NCBI RefSeq assembly: GCF_001044425.1
Contig: NZ_LFML01000006.1
Location: 163,928-227,927 of the forward strand
DNA: 64,000 nt
From: Streptomyces roseus
GTDB lineage: Bacteria > Actinomycetota > Actinomycetes > Streptomycetales > Streptomycetaceae
Direction of reading: 5' to 3'
The notes under the pieces were generated by a model, which did not search any database, had not been told where the DNA came from, and saw nothing but the letters and a program-made list of their open reading frames with translations. Every line of letters begins with the position of its first letter. Position 1 is the stretch's first letter. Positions 50,619 through 59,565 of the stretch are shown here, piece by piece. Both the position numbers and the translations under genes were made by a program.

Positions 50619-52820
50619 GTGGCTACCTTCCTCTACCGACTCGGCAGGGGCGCCTTCCGGCGCCGAGGCCTCGTCGCGCTCCTGTGGGTGGCGCTGCTGT
50701 TCGCCGCCGGCTTCGGCGCGGCGACGGCGTCCGCACCCACCTCCGGATCGTTCTCGATACCCGGCACGGAGGCCCAGAAGGCCTTCGACGTGCTGGACAA
50801 GAAGTTCCCGGGCATGGCCGCCGACGGCGCCACCGCCCGGATCGTCGTCAAGGCGCCCGCGGGCTCCTCGGTCAACGACGGGAAGAACAAGACCCAGGTC
50901 GAGAAGATCGTCTCCGACCTGAAGGAGGGCCCGGGCAAGGCCCAGGTCGCCTCGGTCGCCGACCCGTACCAGGCGCGGGCGGTGAGCCAGGACGGCTCCA
51001 CCGCGTACGTGAGCGTCAAGTACACCGTCAGCGGCATGGAGCTGAAGGACGAGACGCGCGACGCGCTCAAGGACTCCGGCACCGCGGCCAAGGCCGCCGG
51101 GCTCACCGTCGAGATCGGCGGCGACGCCCTGATGACGGCCCCCGAGACGGGCTCCGGCGAGATCGTCGGCATCCTGATCGCGGCGATCGTCCTCGTCATC
51201 ACCTTCGGTTCGCTGGTCGCGGCCGGGCTGCCGCTGCTGACGGCGATCATCGGCGTGGGCATCGGCGTCTCCTCCATCACCGCGCTCGCCAACGTGCTGG
51301 ACCTTGGCTCCACCACCTCCACCCTCGCGATGATGATCGGCCTCGCGGTCGGCATCGACTACGCCCTCTTCATCGTCTCCCGCTACCGCGTGGAGCTCGC
51401 CGAGGGCCGCGAGCGCGACGAGGCCGCGGGCCGGGCCGCCGGAACCGCCGGCTCCGCCGTCGTCTTCGCCGGTCTCACCGTGGTCATCGCCCTCGTGGGC
51501 CTGGCCGTCGTCAACATCCCGATGCTGACGAAGATGGGCTTCGCCGCCGCGGGCACCGTGGTCATCGCCGTCCTCGTCGCCCTGACGCTGGTCCCGGCCA
51601 TCCTCGGCTTCGCGGGCAAGAAGGTCCTGCCGGCGGGCAAGAAGAGCAGGCTGTTCGGCAAGGGCAAGCCGGCCGGCGCCGAGCCCAAGGCCAACGGCGG
51701 CACCCGCTGGGCCCGCTTCGTCCTGCGCCGCCCGATCATGGTCCTGCTCGTCGGCGTGATCGGCCTCGGCGCGATCGCGATCCCGGCGGGCAAGCTGGAG
51801 ATGGGCCTGCCGGACGACGGCGCCCAGCCGGTCTCCACCACCCAGCGCAAGGCGTACGACCTGCTGTCGGAGGGCTTCGGCCCGGGCTTCAACGGCCCGC
51901 TGATGGTGGTCGTCGACGGAGACAAGAAGCTCGCCGACGCGACCGAGGCCCGGATCAAGGGCCTGGAGGGCGTGGCCGCGGTCATGCCGCCGGCCCCGAA
52001 CGAGGCCGGCGACGCCTCGGTGATCACCGTGATCCCGAAGGACCGGCCGTCCTCGGGGAAGACCGAGGACCTGGTCCACACCATCCGCGACGGCAGCGGC
52101 GACGACGTCCTCGTCACCGGCGCCACCGCGATGAACATCGACTTCTCGCAGAAGATGAACGACGCGCTGCTGCCCTACCTGGCACTCGTGGTCGGTCTCG
52201 CCTTCCTGCTGCTGATGGTGGTCTTCCGCTCGATCCTGGTCCCGCTCAAGGCGGCCCTCGGCTTCCTGCTCTCGGTGGTGGCCGCCCTCGGCGCCGTCGT
52301 CGCGGTCTTCCAGTGGGGCTGGCTCGGCTCGGTCTTCGGGGTGGAGCAGACCGGCCCGATCATGTCGATGATGCCGATCTTCATGGTGGGTGTCGTCTTC
52401 GGTCTGGCCATGGACTACGAGGTCTTCCTCGTGACCCGCATGCGCGAGGCGTACGTCCACGGGGAGCGCCCGGGCCAGGCCGTCGTGACCGGCTTCCAGT
52501 ACAGCGCGCGGGTGGTCGTGGCGGCCGCCGTCATCATGATCGCGGTGTTCTCGGGCTTCATCGGGGCCAGCGAGCAGATGATCAAGATGATCGGCTTCGG
52601 TCTCGCCATCGCCGTCCTCTTCGACGCCTTCGTCGTCCGCATGGCGATCGTCCCGGCGGTGCTCGCGCTGCTCGGCCACAAGGCCTGGTGGCTGCCGCGC
52701 TGGCTGGACCGGCTGCTGCCGAACGTGGACGTGGAGGGCGAGAGCCTGCGCAAGCACCTCGAAGGCTCCGCCGGTTCCCCGGAGGGCCCGGACAAGGACC
52801 GCGAGCTGGTCAACGCCTGA
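50619..52820 (+). CDS. MMPL family RND transporter
   Basis: A 733-residue membrane transporter with the duplicated RND layout: one N-terminal helix, a large external loop (residues ~35-175), six helices, a second external loop (residues ~400-510), and five to six helices. 'GLAVGIDYALFIVSRYR' and 'FGLAMDYEVFLVTRMRE' carry the conserved Asp-Tyr pairs for proton relay. MMPL proteins export lipids, drugs or siderophores; the substrate is not evident here. GTG at 50619 follows GGGAG. Control by the adjacent TetR is likely. Confidence 0.93.
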   Translation: MATFLYRLGRGAFRRRGLVALLWVALLFAAGFGAATASAPTSGSFSIPGTEAQKAFDVLDKKFPGMAADGATARIVVKAPAGSSVNDGKNKTQVEKIVSDLKEGPGKAQVASVADPYQARAVSQDGSTAYVSVKYTVSGMELKDETRDALKDSGTAAKAAGLTVEIGGDALMTAPETGSGEIVGILIAAIVLVITFGSLVAAGLPLLTAIIGVGIGVSSITALANVLDLGSTTSTLAMMIGLAVGIDYALFIVSRYRVELAEGRERDEAAGRAAGTAGSAVVFAGLTVVIALVGLAVVNIPMLTKMGFAAAGTVVIAVLVALTLVPAILGFAGKKVLPAGKKSRLFGKGKPAGAEPKANGGTRWARFVLRRPIMVLLVGVIGLGAIAIPAGKLEMGLPDDGAQPVSTTQRKAYDLLSEGFGPGFNGPLMVVVDGDKKLADATEARIKGLEGVAAVMPPAPNEAGDASVITVIPKDRPSSGKTEDLVHTIRDGSGDDVLVTGATAMNIDFSQKMNDALLPYLALVVGLAFLLLMVVFRSILVPLKAALGFLLSVVAALGAVVAVFQWGWLGSVFGVEQTGPIMSMMPIFMVGVVFGLAMDYEVFLVTRMREAYVHGERPGQAVVTGFQYSARVVVAAAVIMIAVFSGFIGASEQMIKMIGFGLAIAVLFDAFVVRMAIVPAVLALLGHKAWWLPRWLDRLLPNVDVEGESLRKHLEGSAGSPEGPDKDRELVNA

Positions 52821-52842
52821 CCCGTCAGCCGACCCCCGCAGG

Positions 52843-52878
52843 ACCGGCCCCGCACCTGATGCCAGGTGCGGGGCCGGT
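52843..52878. terminator. 16-bp perfect hairpin terminator
   Basis: ACCGGCCCCGCACCTG pairs completely with 52863-52878 around an ATGC loop. It lies between convergent MMPL and SsgA-like genes and can serve both. Confidence 0.88.
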
Positions 52879-52915
52879 GCCGTTCCGGGTGCGGGTCCGT
52901 TTCCGTCCGGGGCCG

Positions 52916-53347
52916 TTAGGCCTGCCGGGTGACGGCGGTGTTCGTACGGCGCAGGAAGCGGCGCAGCGCGGCGATGTCGAACTGGATCACCGCGACGCCC
53001 TCGGGGGAGTGGAACTCGACCACCGCCTGGACGCGGCCGCAGGGCCAGATGCGCACGTCGCCGGTGCCGGTCGGCGCCTGGAGGCCCGCTTCGAGGAGGG
53101 CCCGCGGAAAGACCCACTCGTTCTCGGTGCCCTCGGGGGAGAGCCCGGAGGGGAAGACGATCCGTACGGCCAGCGGCTCCGCGGGCGCGAAGCGCAGGGC
53201 GACGGGGATCTTCCGGCAGAGCGGGTCGTCGCTGATCACGCGGGCGGTGACGCGGTCCTCGACGGCGGTGGCGACGGCGGCCACGGCGACGGCGGTGGCG
53301 ACGGCGGTGGCTGCGTCCACGGGGGGATTCTCGGCGGTGGCTGACAC
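52916..53347 (-). CDS. SsgA-like (SALP) sporulation/cell division regulator
   Basis: A 143-residue protein of the SsgA-like family, restricted to morphologically complex actinomycetes and involved in septation and spore wall formation. Family traits: 'PLAVRIVFPSG', 'WVFPRALLEAGLQAPTGTGDVRIWP', 'VVEFHSPEGVAVIQFDIAALRRFLRRTNTAV'. The first ~35 residues are an unusual Ala/Val/Thr-rich repeat (ATAVATAVAVAAVATAV). GTG at 53347 follows GAGGAG with 7-base spacing. Which SALP subgroup it belongs to is not clear. Confidence 0.9.
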   Translation of the reverse strand: MSATAENPPVDAATAVATAVAVAAVATAVEDRVTARVISDDPLCRKIPVALRFAPAEPLAVRIVFPSGLSPEGTENEWVFPRALLEAGLQAPTGTGDVRIWPCGRVQAVVEFHSPEGVAVIQFDIAALRRFLRRTNTAVTRQA

Positions 53348-53444
53348 GACAAGACTCCTCAAATCGGAACATATGAGTCCGTAGTGCCCCCAGCCTCGCA
53401 CATTCCCACGAATCCGCGCGGAGGTATGTGTGGTGCGGACGCTC

Positions 53445-53461
53445 TTGCCAATGGTTTGCAA
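53445..53461 (+). promoter_or_regulatory. Nur-box-like nickel operator
   Basis: TTGCCA-ATGGT-TTGCAA matches the Streptomyces Nur (nickel-responsive Fur family) box TTGCAA-N5-TTGCAA with one mismatch. A possible -10, TATTCT, lies at 53470-53475, so the box would cover the -35. It is 67 bases before nikM. Confidence 0.65.
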
Positions 53462-53527
53462 TTGGGCACTATTCTTGAACGGTTAAAGATTTGTCAGCTC
53501 AAAGACCGCAGGAAGCGGAGCAGCCCC

Positions 53528-54595
53528 ATGCATGTGCCCGACGGCTTCATCGACGCCCCCGTCTCCATCGCCGCAGGTGTCGCCGCCGCGGGCGCGGTGG
53601 CCGTGAGCCTGCGCGGCGCCCGCCGAGAGCTCGAGGAGAAGGCGGCTCCGCTCGCCGGGCTCGTCGCCGCGTTCATCTTCGCCGTCCAGATGCTGAACTT
53701 CCCCGTGGCCGCCGGCACCAGCGGCCACCTGTTGGGCGGGGCGCTCGCCGCGATCCTCGTCGGCCCCTATACGGGTGTGCTCTGCGTGTCCGTGGTGCTG
53801 CTCATGCAAGGCGTCCTGTTCGCCGACGGCGGCCTGACCGCCCTCGGCGTCAACGTCATGAACATGGCCGTCGTGACCGTGGTCGTCGCCTACGCCGTCT
53901 TCCGCGGGCTGCTGAAGCTCCTGCCCGGCACCCGCCGCTCGGTCACCGTCGCCGCCTTCGCCGGAGCGCTGCTCTCGGTGCCCGGCGCGGCCGTCATGTT
54001 CACCCTCCTGTACGCCCTCGGCGGGACCACCGACGTCCCCCTCGGCAAGGTGTTCACCGCCATGGTCGGCGTGCACGTCCTGATCGGCATCGGCGAGGCC
54101 GTGATCACCGCCGCGACCGTGGGCGCCGTACTGGCCGTGCGCCCGGACCTGGTCCACGGGGCACGAGGGTTGGCCGCGCCGCTGAAGCTGCGCGTCGGCG
54201 GCGAGCTGGTCGACGCCGCCCCGGCGGCGGCCCCGGCCGCCGTCCCCGCCGCCGCGCGCTCCACGAAGCCGGTGTGGATCACGGGTCTGGTCACCGCCCT
54301 CGTCCTCGCCGGTGTCGTCTCCTTCTACGCCTCCGCCAGCCCCGACGGCCTGGAGAAGGTCGCCGCCGACAAGGGCATCGACCAGAACGTGAAGGAGCAC
54401 GCCAGCGCCGGCTCCCCGCTCGCCGACTACAGCGTCAAGGACGTCGGCGACGCCCGTCTCTCCGGCGGCCTCGCCGGTGTCATCGGCGTCGGCGCGACCG
54501 TGGCCGTCGGCACCGGCATCTTCTGGACCGTGCGCCGCCGGCGCGCCGAGGACCTGACGGCCGCCTCCACCGCCACCGCGAACTCGGCGGGCTGA
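53528..54595 (+). CDS. nikM: nickel/cobalt ECF transporter substrate-binding subunit, NikM-PDGLE fusion
   Basis: A 355-residue membrane protein. It begins MHVPDGF, where the N-terminal Met-His directly ligates the metal in CbiM/NikM. About seven helices follow ('GTSGHLLGGALAAILVGP'). After an Ala-rich linker (residues ~225-245) come a helix, the 'ASPDGLEKVAADKG' motif (residues ~275-290) and a last helix, i.e. a fused PDGLE (NikN/CbiN-like) domain. NikMN fusions favour nickel. A GGAAGCGGAG ribosome site precedes the ATG. The T and A components follow. Confidence 0.92.
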   Translation: MHVPDGFIDAPVSIAAGVAAAGAVAVSLRGARRELEEKAAPLAGLVAAFIFAVQMLNFPVAAGTSGHLLGGALAAILVGPYTGVLCVSVVLLMQGVLFADGGLTALGVNVMNMAVVTVVVAYAVFRGLLKLLPGTRRSVTVAAFAGALLSVPGAAVMFTLLYALGGTTDVPLGKVFTAMVGVHVLIGIGEAVITAATVGAVLAVRPDLVHGARGLAAPLKLRVGGELVDAAPAAAPAAVPAAARSTKPVWITGLVTALVLAGVVSFYASASPDGLEKVAADKGIDQNVKEHASAGSPLADYSVKDVGDARLSGGLAGVIGVGATVAVGTGIFWTVRRRRAEDLTAASTATANSAG

Positions 54596-54596
54596 G

Positions 54597-55358
54597 ATGG
54601 GCGCGGGCCACGCCCACAAGCTCTACCGGCACGGGCACTCGCCGGTCCACGAGCTGCCGCCGCACTGCAAGCTGGCCGCCGCCTTCGCCTTCGTCGTGGT
54701 CGTCGTCTCCACCCCGCGGGAGGCGGTGTGGGCCTTCGGGCTGTACGCCGTCCTCATCGCGGCCGTCGCGGCCGCGGCCCGGATCCCGGCCGGCTTCCTG
54801 CTGCGCCGGCTGCTGATCGAGGTCCCGTTCGTGGCCTTCGCCGTGCTCATGCCGTTCGTGGCGCAGGGCGAGCGGGTGGAGGTGCTCGGCATGTCGCTCA
54901 GCGTCTCGGGCCTGTGGGGCGCCTGGAACGTCCTGGCCAAGGGCACGCTCGGGGTCGCCGCCTCCGTGCTGCTCGCCTCGACCACCGAGCTGCGGGCGCT
55001 GCTGCTCGGGCTCCAGCGCCTCAAGCTGCCGCCGCTCCTGGTGCAGATCGCCACGTTCATGATCCGGTACGGCGACGTGATCACCGACGAACTGCGGCGG
55101 ATGTCGATCGCCCGTCGCTCGCGCGGCTTCGAGGCCGGCGGGATCCGGCACTGGGGGGTGCTGGCCAAGACCGCCGGGGCCCTGTTCATCCGCTCGTACG
55201 AGCGCGGTGAGCGGGTCCACCTCGCGATGGTCAGCCGGGGCTACGCCGGCTCGATGCCGGTGATCGACGAAGTCGTGGCCACGCGCGCCCAGTGGGCGTA
55301 CGCGGCCGTACTCCCGGCGGCGGCGCTCGCCGTCTGTCTGATGGGATGGACCCTGTGA
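54597..55358 (+). CDS. nikQ: ECF transporter T component (NikQ/CbiQ)
   Basis: A 253-residue membrane coupling subunit with about five helices. The coupling helices carry the conserved Ala-Arg-Gly-type motifs: 'SIARRSRGFEAGG' and 'MVSRGYAGSMP'. It connects the ATPase to the metal-binding subunit. The start is one base after the nikM stop, and its stop overlaps the ATPase start. Confidence 0.92.
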   Translation: MGAGHAHKLYRHGHSPVHELPPHCKLAAAFAFVVVVVSTPREAVWAFGLYAVLIAAVAAAARIPAGFLLRRLLIEVPFVAFAVLMPFVAQGERVEVLGMSLSVSGLWGAWNVLAKGTLGVAASVLLASTTELRALLLGLQRLKLPPLLVQIATFMIRYGDVITDELRRMSIARRSRGFEAGGIRHWGVLAKTAGALFIRSYERGERVHLAMVSRGYAGSMPVIDEVVATRAQWAYAAVLPAAALAVCLMGWTL

Positions 55359-56125
55359 CCCCCTCGCCCTCTTCCACCGCTCCCGCCTCCCTCGACGTCT
55401 CCGGCCTCGCGTACGCCTACCCGGACGGGCACCAGGCCCTCTTCGGCGTGGACCTGACCGTCGGACAGGGCGAGCGGGTGGCCCTGCTCGGCCCGAACGG
55501 CGCCGGCAAGACCACGCTGGTGCTGCACCTGAACGGCATCCTCGGCGGCGGGGTCGGCACCGTGACGGTGGCCGGGCTGCCGGTCGAGAAGCGCAACTTC
55601 GCCGAGATCCGGCGCCGGGTCGGCATCGTCTTCCAGGACCCCGACGACCAGCTGTTCATGCCGACCGTCCGCGAGGACGTGGCCTTCGGCCCGGCGGCCG
55701 CCGGGATGCGGGGCGCGGAGCTGGAGACGCGGGTCCACGAGGCGCTGGAGCAGGTCGGCATGGCCGGCTTCGCGGACCGGCCGCCGCACCACCTCTCGTT
55801 CGGGCAGCGCCGCCGGGTCGCGGTGGCGACCGTACTGGCGATGCGGCCGGAGATCCTCGTCCTGGACGAGCCCTCCTCGAACCTGGACCCGGCGTCGCGG
55901 CGCGAGCTCGCCGACATCCTGCGCTCCCTGGACGTGACGGTGCTGATGGTGACCCACGACCTGCCGTACGCGCTGGAACTGTGCCCGCGCTCGGTGATCC
56001 TGAGCGAGGGGGTCATCGCGGCGGACGGGCGCACGCAGGACCTGCTGTGCGACGAGGAGCTGATGCGGGCGCACCGGCTGGAGCTGCCGTTCGGCTTCGA
56101 CCCGCGTTCGGTGTCGGTGGCCTGA
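55355..56125 (+). CDS. nikO: ECF transporter ATP-binding component (NikO/CbiO)
   Basis: A 256-residue ABC ATPase energising nickel/cobalt uptake. Walker A is 'GPNGAGKTT', the Q-loop 'FQDPDDQLF' is typical of ECF ATPases, the signature is 'LSFGQ' and Walker B 'ILVLDEP'. GTG at 55355 overlaps the T-component stop (GTGA) with GGATGG upstream; ATG at 55346 is an alternative three codons earlier. Confidence 0.93.
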   Translation: MTPSPSSTAPASLDVSGLAYAYPDGHQALFGVDLTVGQGERVALLGPNGAGKTTLVLHLNGILGGGVGTVTVAGLPVEKRNFAEIRRRVGIVFQDPDDQLFMPTVREDVAFGPAAAGMRGAELETRVHEALEQVGMAGFADRPPHHLSFGQRRRVAVATVLAMRPEILVLDEPSSNLDPASRRELADILRSLDVTVLMVTHDLPYALELCPRSVILSEGVIAADGRTQDLLCDEELMRAHRLELPFGFDPRSVSVA

Positions 56126-56207
56126 CCCCCCGGCGGCCCGGTCCGGTCCCCGGCGGCTCGGCCCGGTCCCCGGCCCCGGCGGCTCGGTACGGCATAAGTC
56201 CGACCAG

Positions 56208-57395
56208 GTGATTGTTGGACCGCTCGTGGACATCCAGGGTGAGGTGGCGGCGGGTTTCGAGGCCGTCCGGGACGCTTTCGTACGCAACTTCGAGATGCTC
56301 GGGGACCGGGGCGCGGCCGTGGCCGTGTACCGGGACGGCCGCAAGGTCGTGGACTTGTGGGCGGGCACGAGGGACGTAGAGGGCGGCGAGGGCGGCGAGC
56401 CCTGGGCGGCCGGCACCGCGCAGGTGGTGCGCTCGGCGACCAAGGGCGTCGCCGCCGTCGTACCGCTGCTGCTGCACCAGCGCGGGCTGCTGGACCTGGA
56501 CGCGCCGGTGGGGGCGTACTGGCCGGAGTTCAAGGCGGGCGGCAAGGAGCGGGCGCTGGTACGGGACCTGCTCGCGCACCGGGCCGGCGTGCCGGCCCTG
56601 GACACCCCGCTGACGCCGGGTCAGGCGGTCGACGGAGTCTCGGGAGCGCGCGCGGTCGCCGGGCAGCGGGCCTTCTGGGAGCCGGGCACCGATCACGGGT
56701 ACCACGCGCAGACGTACAGCTGGCTGCTGTCGGAGCTGGTGTTGCAGGTGACCGGGGCCTCGCTGGGACAGTGGCTGGCGCAGGAGGTCACGGGGCCGCG
56801 GGGGCTGGAGTTCTGGATCGGCCTGCCGGCCGGGGAGACGGGGCGCGTGGGCCGGGTGGGGCCGGTGGAGCCGCCCTCGGGGATGGCCGGAGGCCTCAAG
56901 GCACGACCGCGGAGGAACGTCGCCGAGGCGTGGGCCGATCCGGCCTCACTGACGCGGCGGGCGTTCGCGGCGATCACCCCGCTGCCGGACGAGAACGCCC
57001 CGGAGTTCCGCGCGGCCGAACTCCCGGCCTCGGCCGGCATCGGCACGGCGCGGGGCTTGGCGGGCGTGTACGCGGCGCTGCTGGGCGACACGGAGGACGG
57101 GGCGGGGCTGTTCGGCGAGCGGACGCGCCGGCTGGCGGGGACGGAGCTCTCCTCGGGGCCGGACCGGGTGCTGGTCGTCAACACGCGGTTCGGGCCGGGG
57201 TACATGCTGCACAGCCCGGCGTCGCCGCTGCTGTCGGCGGGGTCGTTCGGGCATCCGGGCCGGGGCGGGTCGCTGGGCTTCGCGGACCCGGAGACGGGGG
57301 TGGCGTTCGGGTACGTGACGAACTCCCACGCCAAGTCCGTCACGGCCGACCCCCGGGCGCAGGCGCTGGTGCGGGCCGTTCGCGGCGCGCTCTGA
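56208..57395 (+). CDS. serine hydrolase (beta-lactamase class C / EstB family)
   Basis: A 395-residue, probably cytoplasmic hydrolase of the class C beta-lactamase fold. The catalytic S-x-x-K is 'SATKG' (residues ~81-85), and the tyrosine is likely in 'HAQTYSW'. 'LLAHRAGVPAL' and 'GHPGRGGSLGFADPETG' are typical of EstB-like esterases. No signal peptide is seen, so an esterase is likelier than a beta-lactamase. GTG at 56208 lacks a ribosome site; GTG at 56226 (VDIQGEV) is equally credible. Confidence 0.9.
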   Translation: MIVGPLVDIQGEVAAGFEAVRDAFVRNFEMLGDRGAAVAVYRDGRKVVDLWAGTRDVEGGEGGEPWAAGTAQVVRSATKGVAAVVPLLLHQRGLLDLDAPVGAYWPEFKAGGKERALVRDLLAHRAGVPALDTPLTPGQAVDGVSGARAVAGQRAFWEPGTDHGYHAQTYSWLLSELVLQVTGASLGQWLAQEVTGPRGLEFWIGLPAGETGRVGRVGPVEPPSGMAGGLKARPRRNVAEAWADPASLTRRAFAAITPLPDENAPEFRAAELPASAGIGTARGLAGVYAALLGDTEDGAGLFGERTRRLAGTELSSGPDRVLVVNTRFGPGYMLHSPASPLLSAGSFGHPGRGGSLGFADPETGVAFGYVTNSHAKSVTADPRAQALVRAVRGAL

Positions 57396-57401
57396 CCGGC
57401 A

Positions 57402-57438
57402 CCGGGGCCCGCCCCCGGGTGTGCGGGGGCGGGGCCGG
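57402..57438. terminator. bidirectional GC-rich hairpin
   Basis: CCCGCCCCCG pairs with CGGGGGCGGG, extended by an outer CCGG/CCGG pairing across a small internal loop. It lies 7 bases after the hydrolase stop and 9 before the end of the convergent transpeptidase gene. Confidence 0.75.
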
Positions 57439-57446
57439 TTCCGGCC

Positions 57447-59084
57447 TTACGAGGCGTTCAGGACGGCGGCCACCAGCGGGCCCGCCGCGTCGCCGCCGTG
57501 GCCGCCGGCCTCGACCATGGCCGCCGCGGCCACGTCGCCGCTGTAGCCCGTGAACCAGCTGTCCGGGCTGCCCGCGCCGTCGACCTCCGCCGAGCCGGTC
57601 TTGGCGCCCTTGTCGGAGCCGCCCACCGAGCTCATCGCCTGGGCCGCCGTGCCGCTGGTCGCCGTCAGCCTCATCATCCGGACCAGCTGCTGCTGGACCG
57701 AGGGCTTCATCTGACGCGCGGCCTGCGCGATCGGCCGCCCGTCGAGCTCCGGCGGGACGAGCAGCGGCTGGTGGAAGACCCCGCTGCGGGCGGTGGCCGT
57801 GAACGAGGCGACGTTCAGGGGGTTCATGGTGATCCGGCCCTGGCCGATGTACTCGGCGGCCGCCTCCGCGCCCGTCGCCTCCGGCACCTGGCCGTCCGCC
57901 GAGCGGATGCCCGTCTTCCAGTTGTCCAGCCCGAGGCCGAAGACCTCCCGGGCCTCCTTCGCCAGCGCCGCGTCGTCGTCGACGTCGTCGATCTGCTTGA
58001 TGAAGGCGGTGTTGCAGGACTTGGCGAAGCCGGTCGCGAAGTTCGCGCCCGGCAGTTCGAAGTTGTTCAGGTTGTGGAAGGTGCGGCCGCCCCAGGAGGC
58101 CTCCTTGGCGCACTCCGCCGGCTTGTCGGCCGCCGCCTTGCCCCGGTCGATCAGCATCGCCGCCGTCACGACCTTCATGGTCGAACCGGGCGCCCGCCGC
58201 CCCTCCATCGCCGCGTTGAATCCGTCCTTGCGGTTGTTGGCGACCGCGAGGACGTGCCCGTTGCCCGTCTGGATGGCGACCACCGAGGACTCCGGGTACT
58301 TGGCCACGGCCTTCTCGGCCGCCGCCTGCACCTTGGCGTCCAGGTAGGTCTTCAGCGTGCCCGGCTCCCCCTCCGCCAGCGTCAGCAGCGTCCGCTTCGG
58401 CGCGTCCTGGGCGGCCGGCTCGATCCACAGTTCGGCCCCGGCCTTGCCGCCCGTCTTGCCGCCGTACGTCTGGCGCAGTTGGTCGAGGACCGGCCGCAGC
58501 GAGGGGTACTTCTCGGCGCTGAGCTCCTCGCCGTTGCGGTCGACGGCCTTGACCGGCGGGGCCGCGGGCGCGCCCGCGCGCAGCTTCTCGTCCTTCTGCA
58601 GCTGTGGGTGGATCACCGACGGCTGCCAGTCGACGAGCGGCTTCCCGCTGGTCAGCCCGCGTACGACGGTCAGCTTGGACTCGTACGCGAGGGGCTTGGT
58701 GGCGCCCTGGTACGTGACCTCCGCGGCGACGCCGAACGGGATGGTCGTGCCCGTCTGCGCCCCCGGAGTGATCACGGCCTTCGACACGTACGCCTTGGCC
58801 CGGTAGTCGGCCACGGCGCTCTGCGCGGCCTGCACGTTGTTCGTCAGTTCCGCCGCCGCCGGCGCGTCTCCGGCCGCCCATGCGGCGAGGAAGGCCTTCG
58901 CGGTCTGCGCGGCCTCCTTCTCGGTGACGGGCCCGCTGCCCTTCCCGGCGCGGACGGCGGCCTCGCCGTTCTTGCCGTCGCCGTCGCCACCGTCACCCAC
59001 CAGCGCGTACACCCCGTACCCGGCTCCGCCCAGCATCGCGAGAAACACCCCGCCGATGATGGCCCCTTTCGCCGCCCCGTTCAC
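57447..59084 (-). CDS. penicillin-binding transpeptidase (MecA-N/NTF2-like domain)
   Basis: A 545-residue class B-like penicillin-binding protein. A single N-terminal helix (residues ~8-30) anchors it; an NTF2-like MecA-N domain follows (residues ~65-175, 'AQTAKAFLAAWAAGD'). The transpeptidase domain has all three motifs: S-x-x-K in 'APGSTMK', S-x-N in 'KSCNTAF' and K-T-G in 'GAKTGSAEVDG'. It cross-links peptidoglycan outside the membrane. GTG at 59084 follows GGGGAGG. 'SWFTGYSGDVAAAAMVEAGG' ends the fold. Confidence 0.94.
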   Translation of the reverse strand: MNGAAKGAIIGGVFLAMLGGAGYGVYALVGDGGDGDGKNGEAAVRAGKGSGPVTEKEAAQTAKAFLAAWAAGDAPAAAELTNNVQAAQSAVADYRAKAYVSKAVITPGAQTGTTIPFGVAAEVTYQGATKPLAYESKLTVVRGLTSGKPLVDWQPSVIHPQLQKDEKLRAGAPAAPPVKAVDRNGEELSAEKYPSLRPVLDQLRQTYGGKTGGKAGAELWIEPAAQDAPKRTLLTLAEGEPGTLKTYLDAKVQAAAEKAVAKYPESSVVAIQTGNGHVLAVANNRKDGFNAAMEGRRAPGSTMKVVTAAMLIDRGKAAADKPAECAKEASWGGRTFHNLNNFELPGANFATGFAKSCNTAFIKQIDDVDDDAALAKEAREVFGLGLDNWKTGIRSADGQVPEATGAEAAAEYIGQGRITMNPLNVASFTATARSGVFHQPLLVPPELDGRPIAQAARQMKPSVQQQLVRMMRLTATSGTAAQAMSSVGGSDKGAKTGSAEVDGAGSPDSWFTGYSGDVAAAAMVEAGGHGGDAAGPLVAAVLNAS

Positions 59085-59201
59085 GTGCGTCCTCCCCAGA
59101 TCCCCGTGGTCCCTGAACGTGTTCAAAGAACCTCTGGTGCGGACCTTACTCTGTGCAAATGCAATGCGTACGGTTCGTTACCAGACCGGAACAACGGTCC
59201 G

Positions 59202-59408
59202 TCAGGTGACGGTCACCCTGCTCCCGTCGGGGAGCACGCACACGGTGCCGCCGTAGGGGACGGTCTGGACCGTGCCGCCCTGGTCCGCGCACTCCGCGGA
59301 CGTGATCGTCGGGTAGGCCGCCGCCTGGGCCGCCGTGGCACCGACGGCGCCCGCGCCGGCCAGGGCCGCCGTGGCGAGGGCGAGGCCGAGCAGTCGTCGC
59401 ACACGCAT
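59202..59408 (-). CDS. small secreted protein
   Basis: A 68-residue precursor. A textbook signal peptide (MRVRR, Leu/Ala-rich core, 'ATAAQA' cleavage near residue 29) leaves a mature peptide of about 40 residues with two cysteines ('AECADQ', 'TVCVLPDG') probably in a disulfide. 'GGTVCVLPDGSRVTV' resembles small Streptomyces secreted peptides of unknown role. GAGAGG is a good ribosome site 9 bases before the ATG. Confidence 0.75.
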   Translation of the reverse strand: MRVRRLLGLALATAALAGAGAVGATAAQAAAYPTITSAECADQGGTVQTVPYGGTVCVLPDGSRVTVT

Positions 59409-59565
59409 GACGCACCACCTCTCCGGTGCCCCCGGCCCGGTCGCCCCCGCTCGGGACGACCGCTCTCCGAAGCCGAGGGCGTCCACTTCCAGCATGGCCA
59501 CCCGCCCCCGTCCCCGCGAGCGCGGGCGCCCCCGGAGCCGGGCCGTGTCCTGCGATCGGGGCGGA

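Noticed and set aside
53400..53527. Cobalamin riboswitch before the nikM/cbiM gene
   Set aside because: The leader is only ~130 bases to the upstream gene and no B12-box-like sequence is seen; the Nur-like box explains regulation better.
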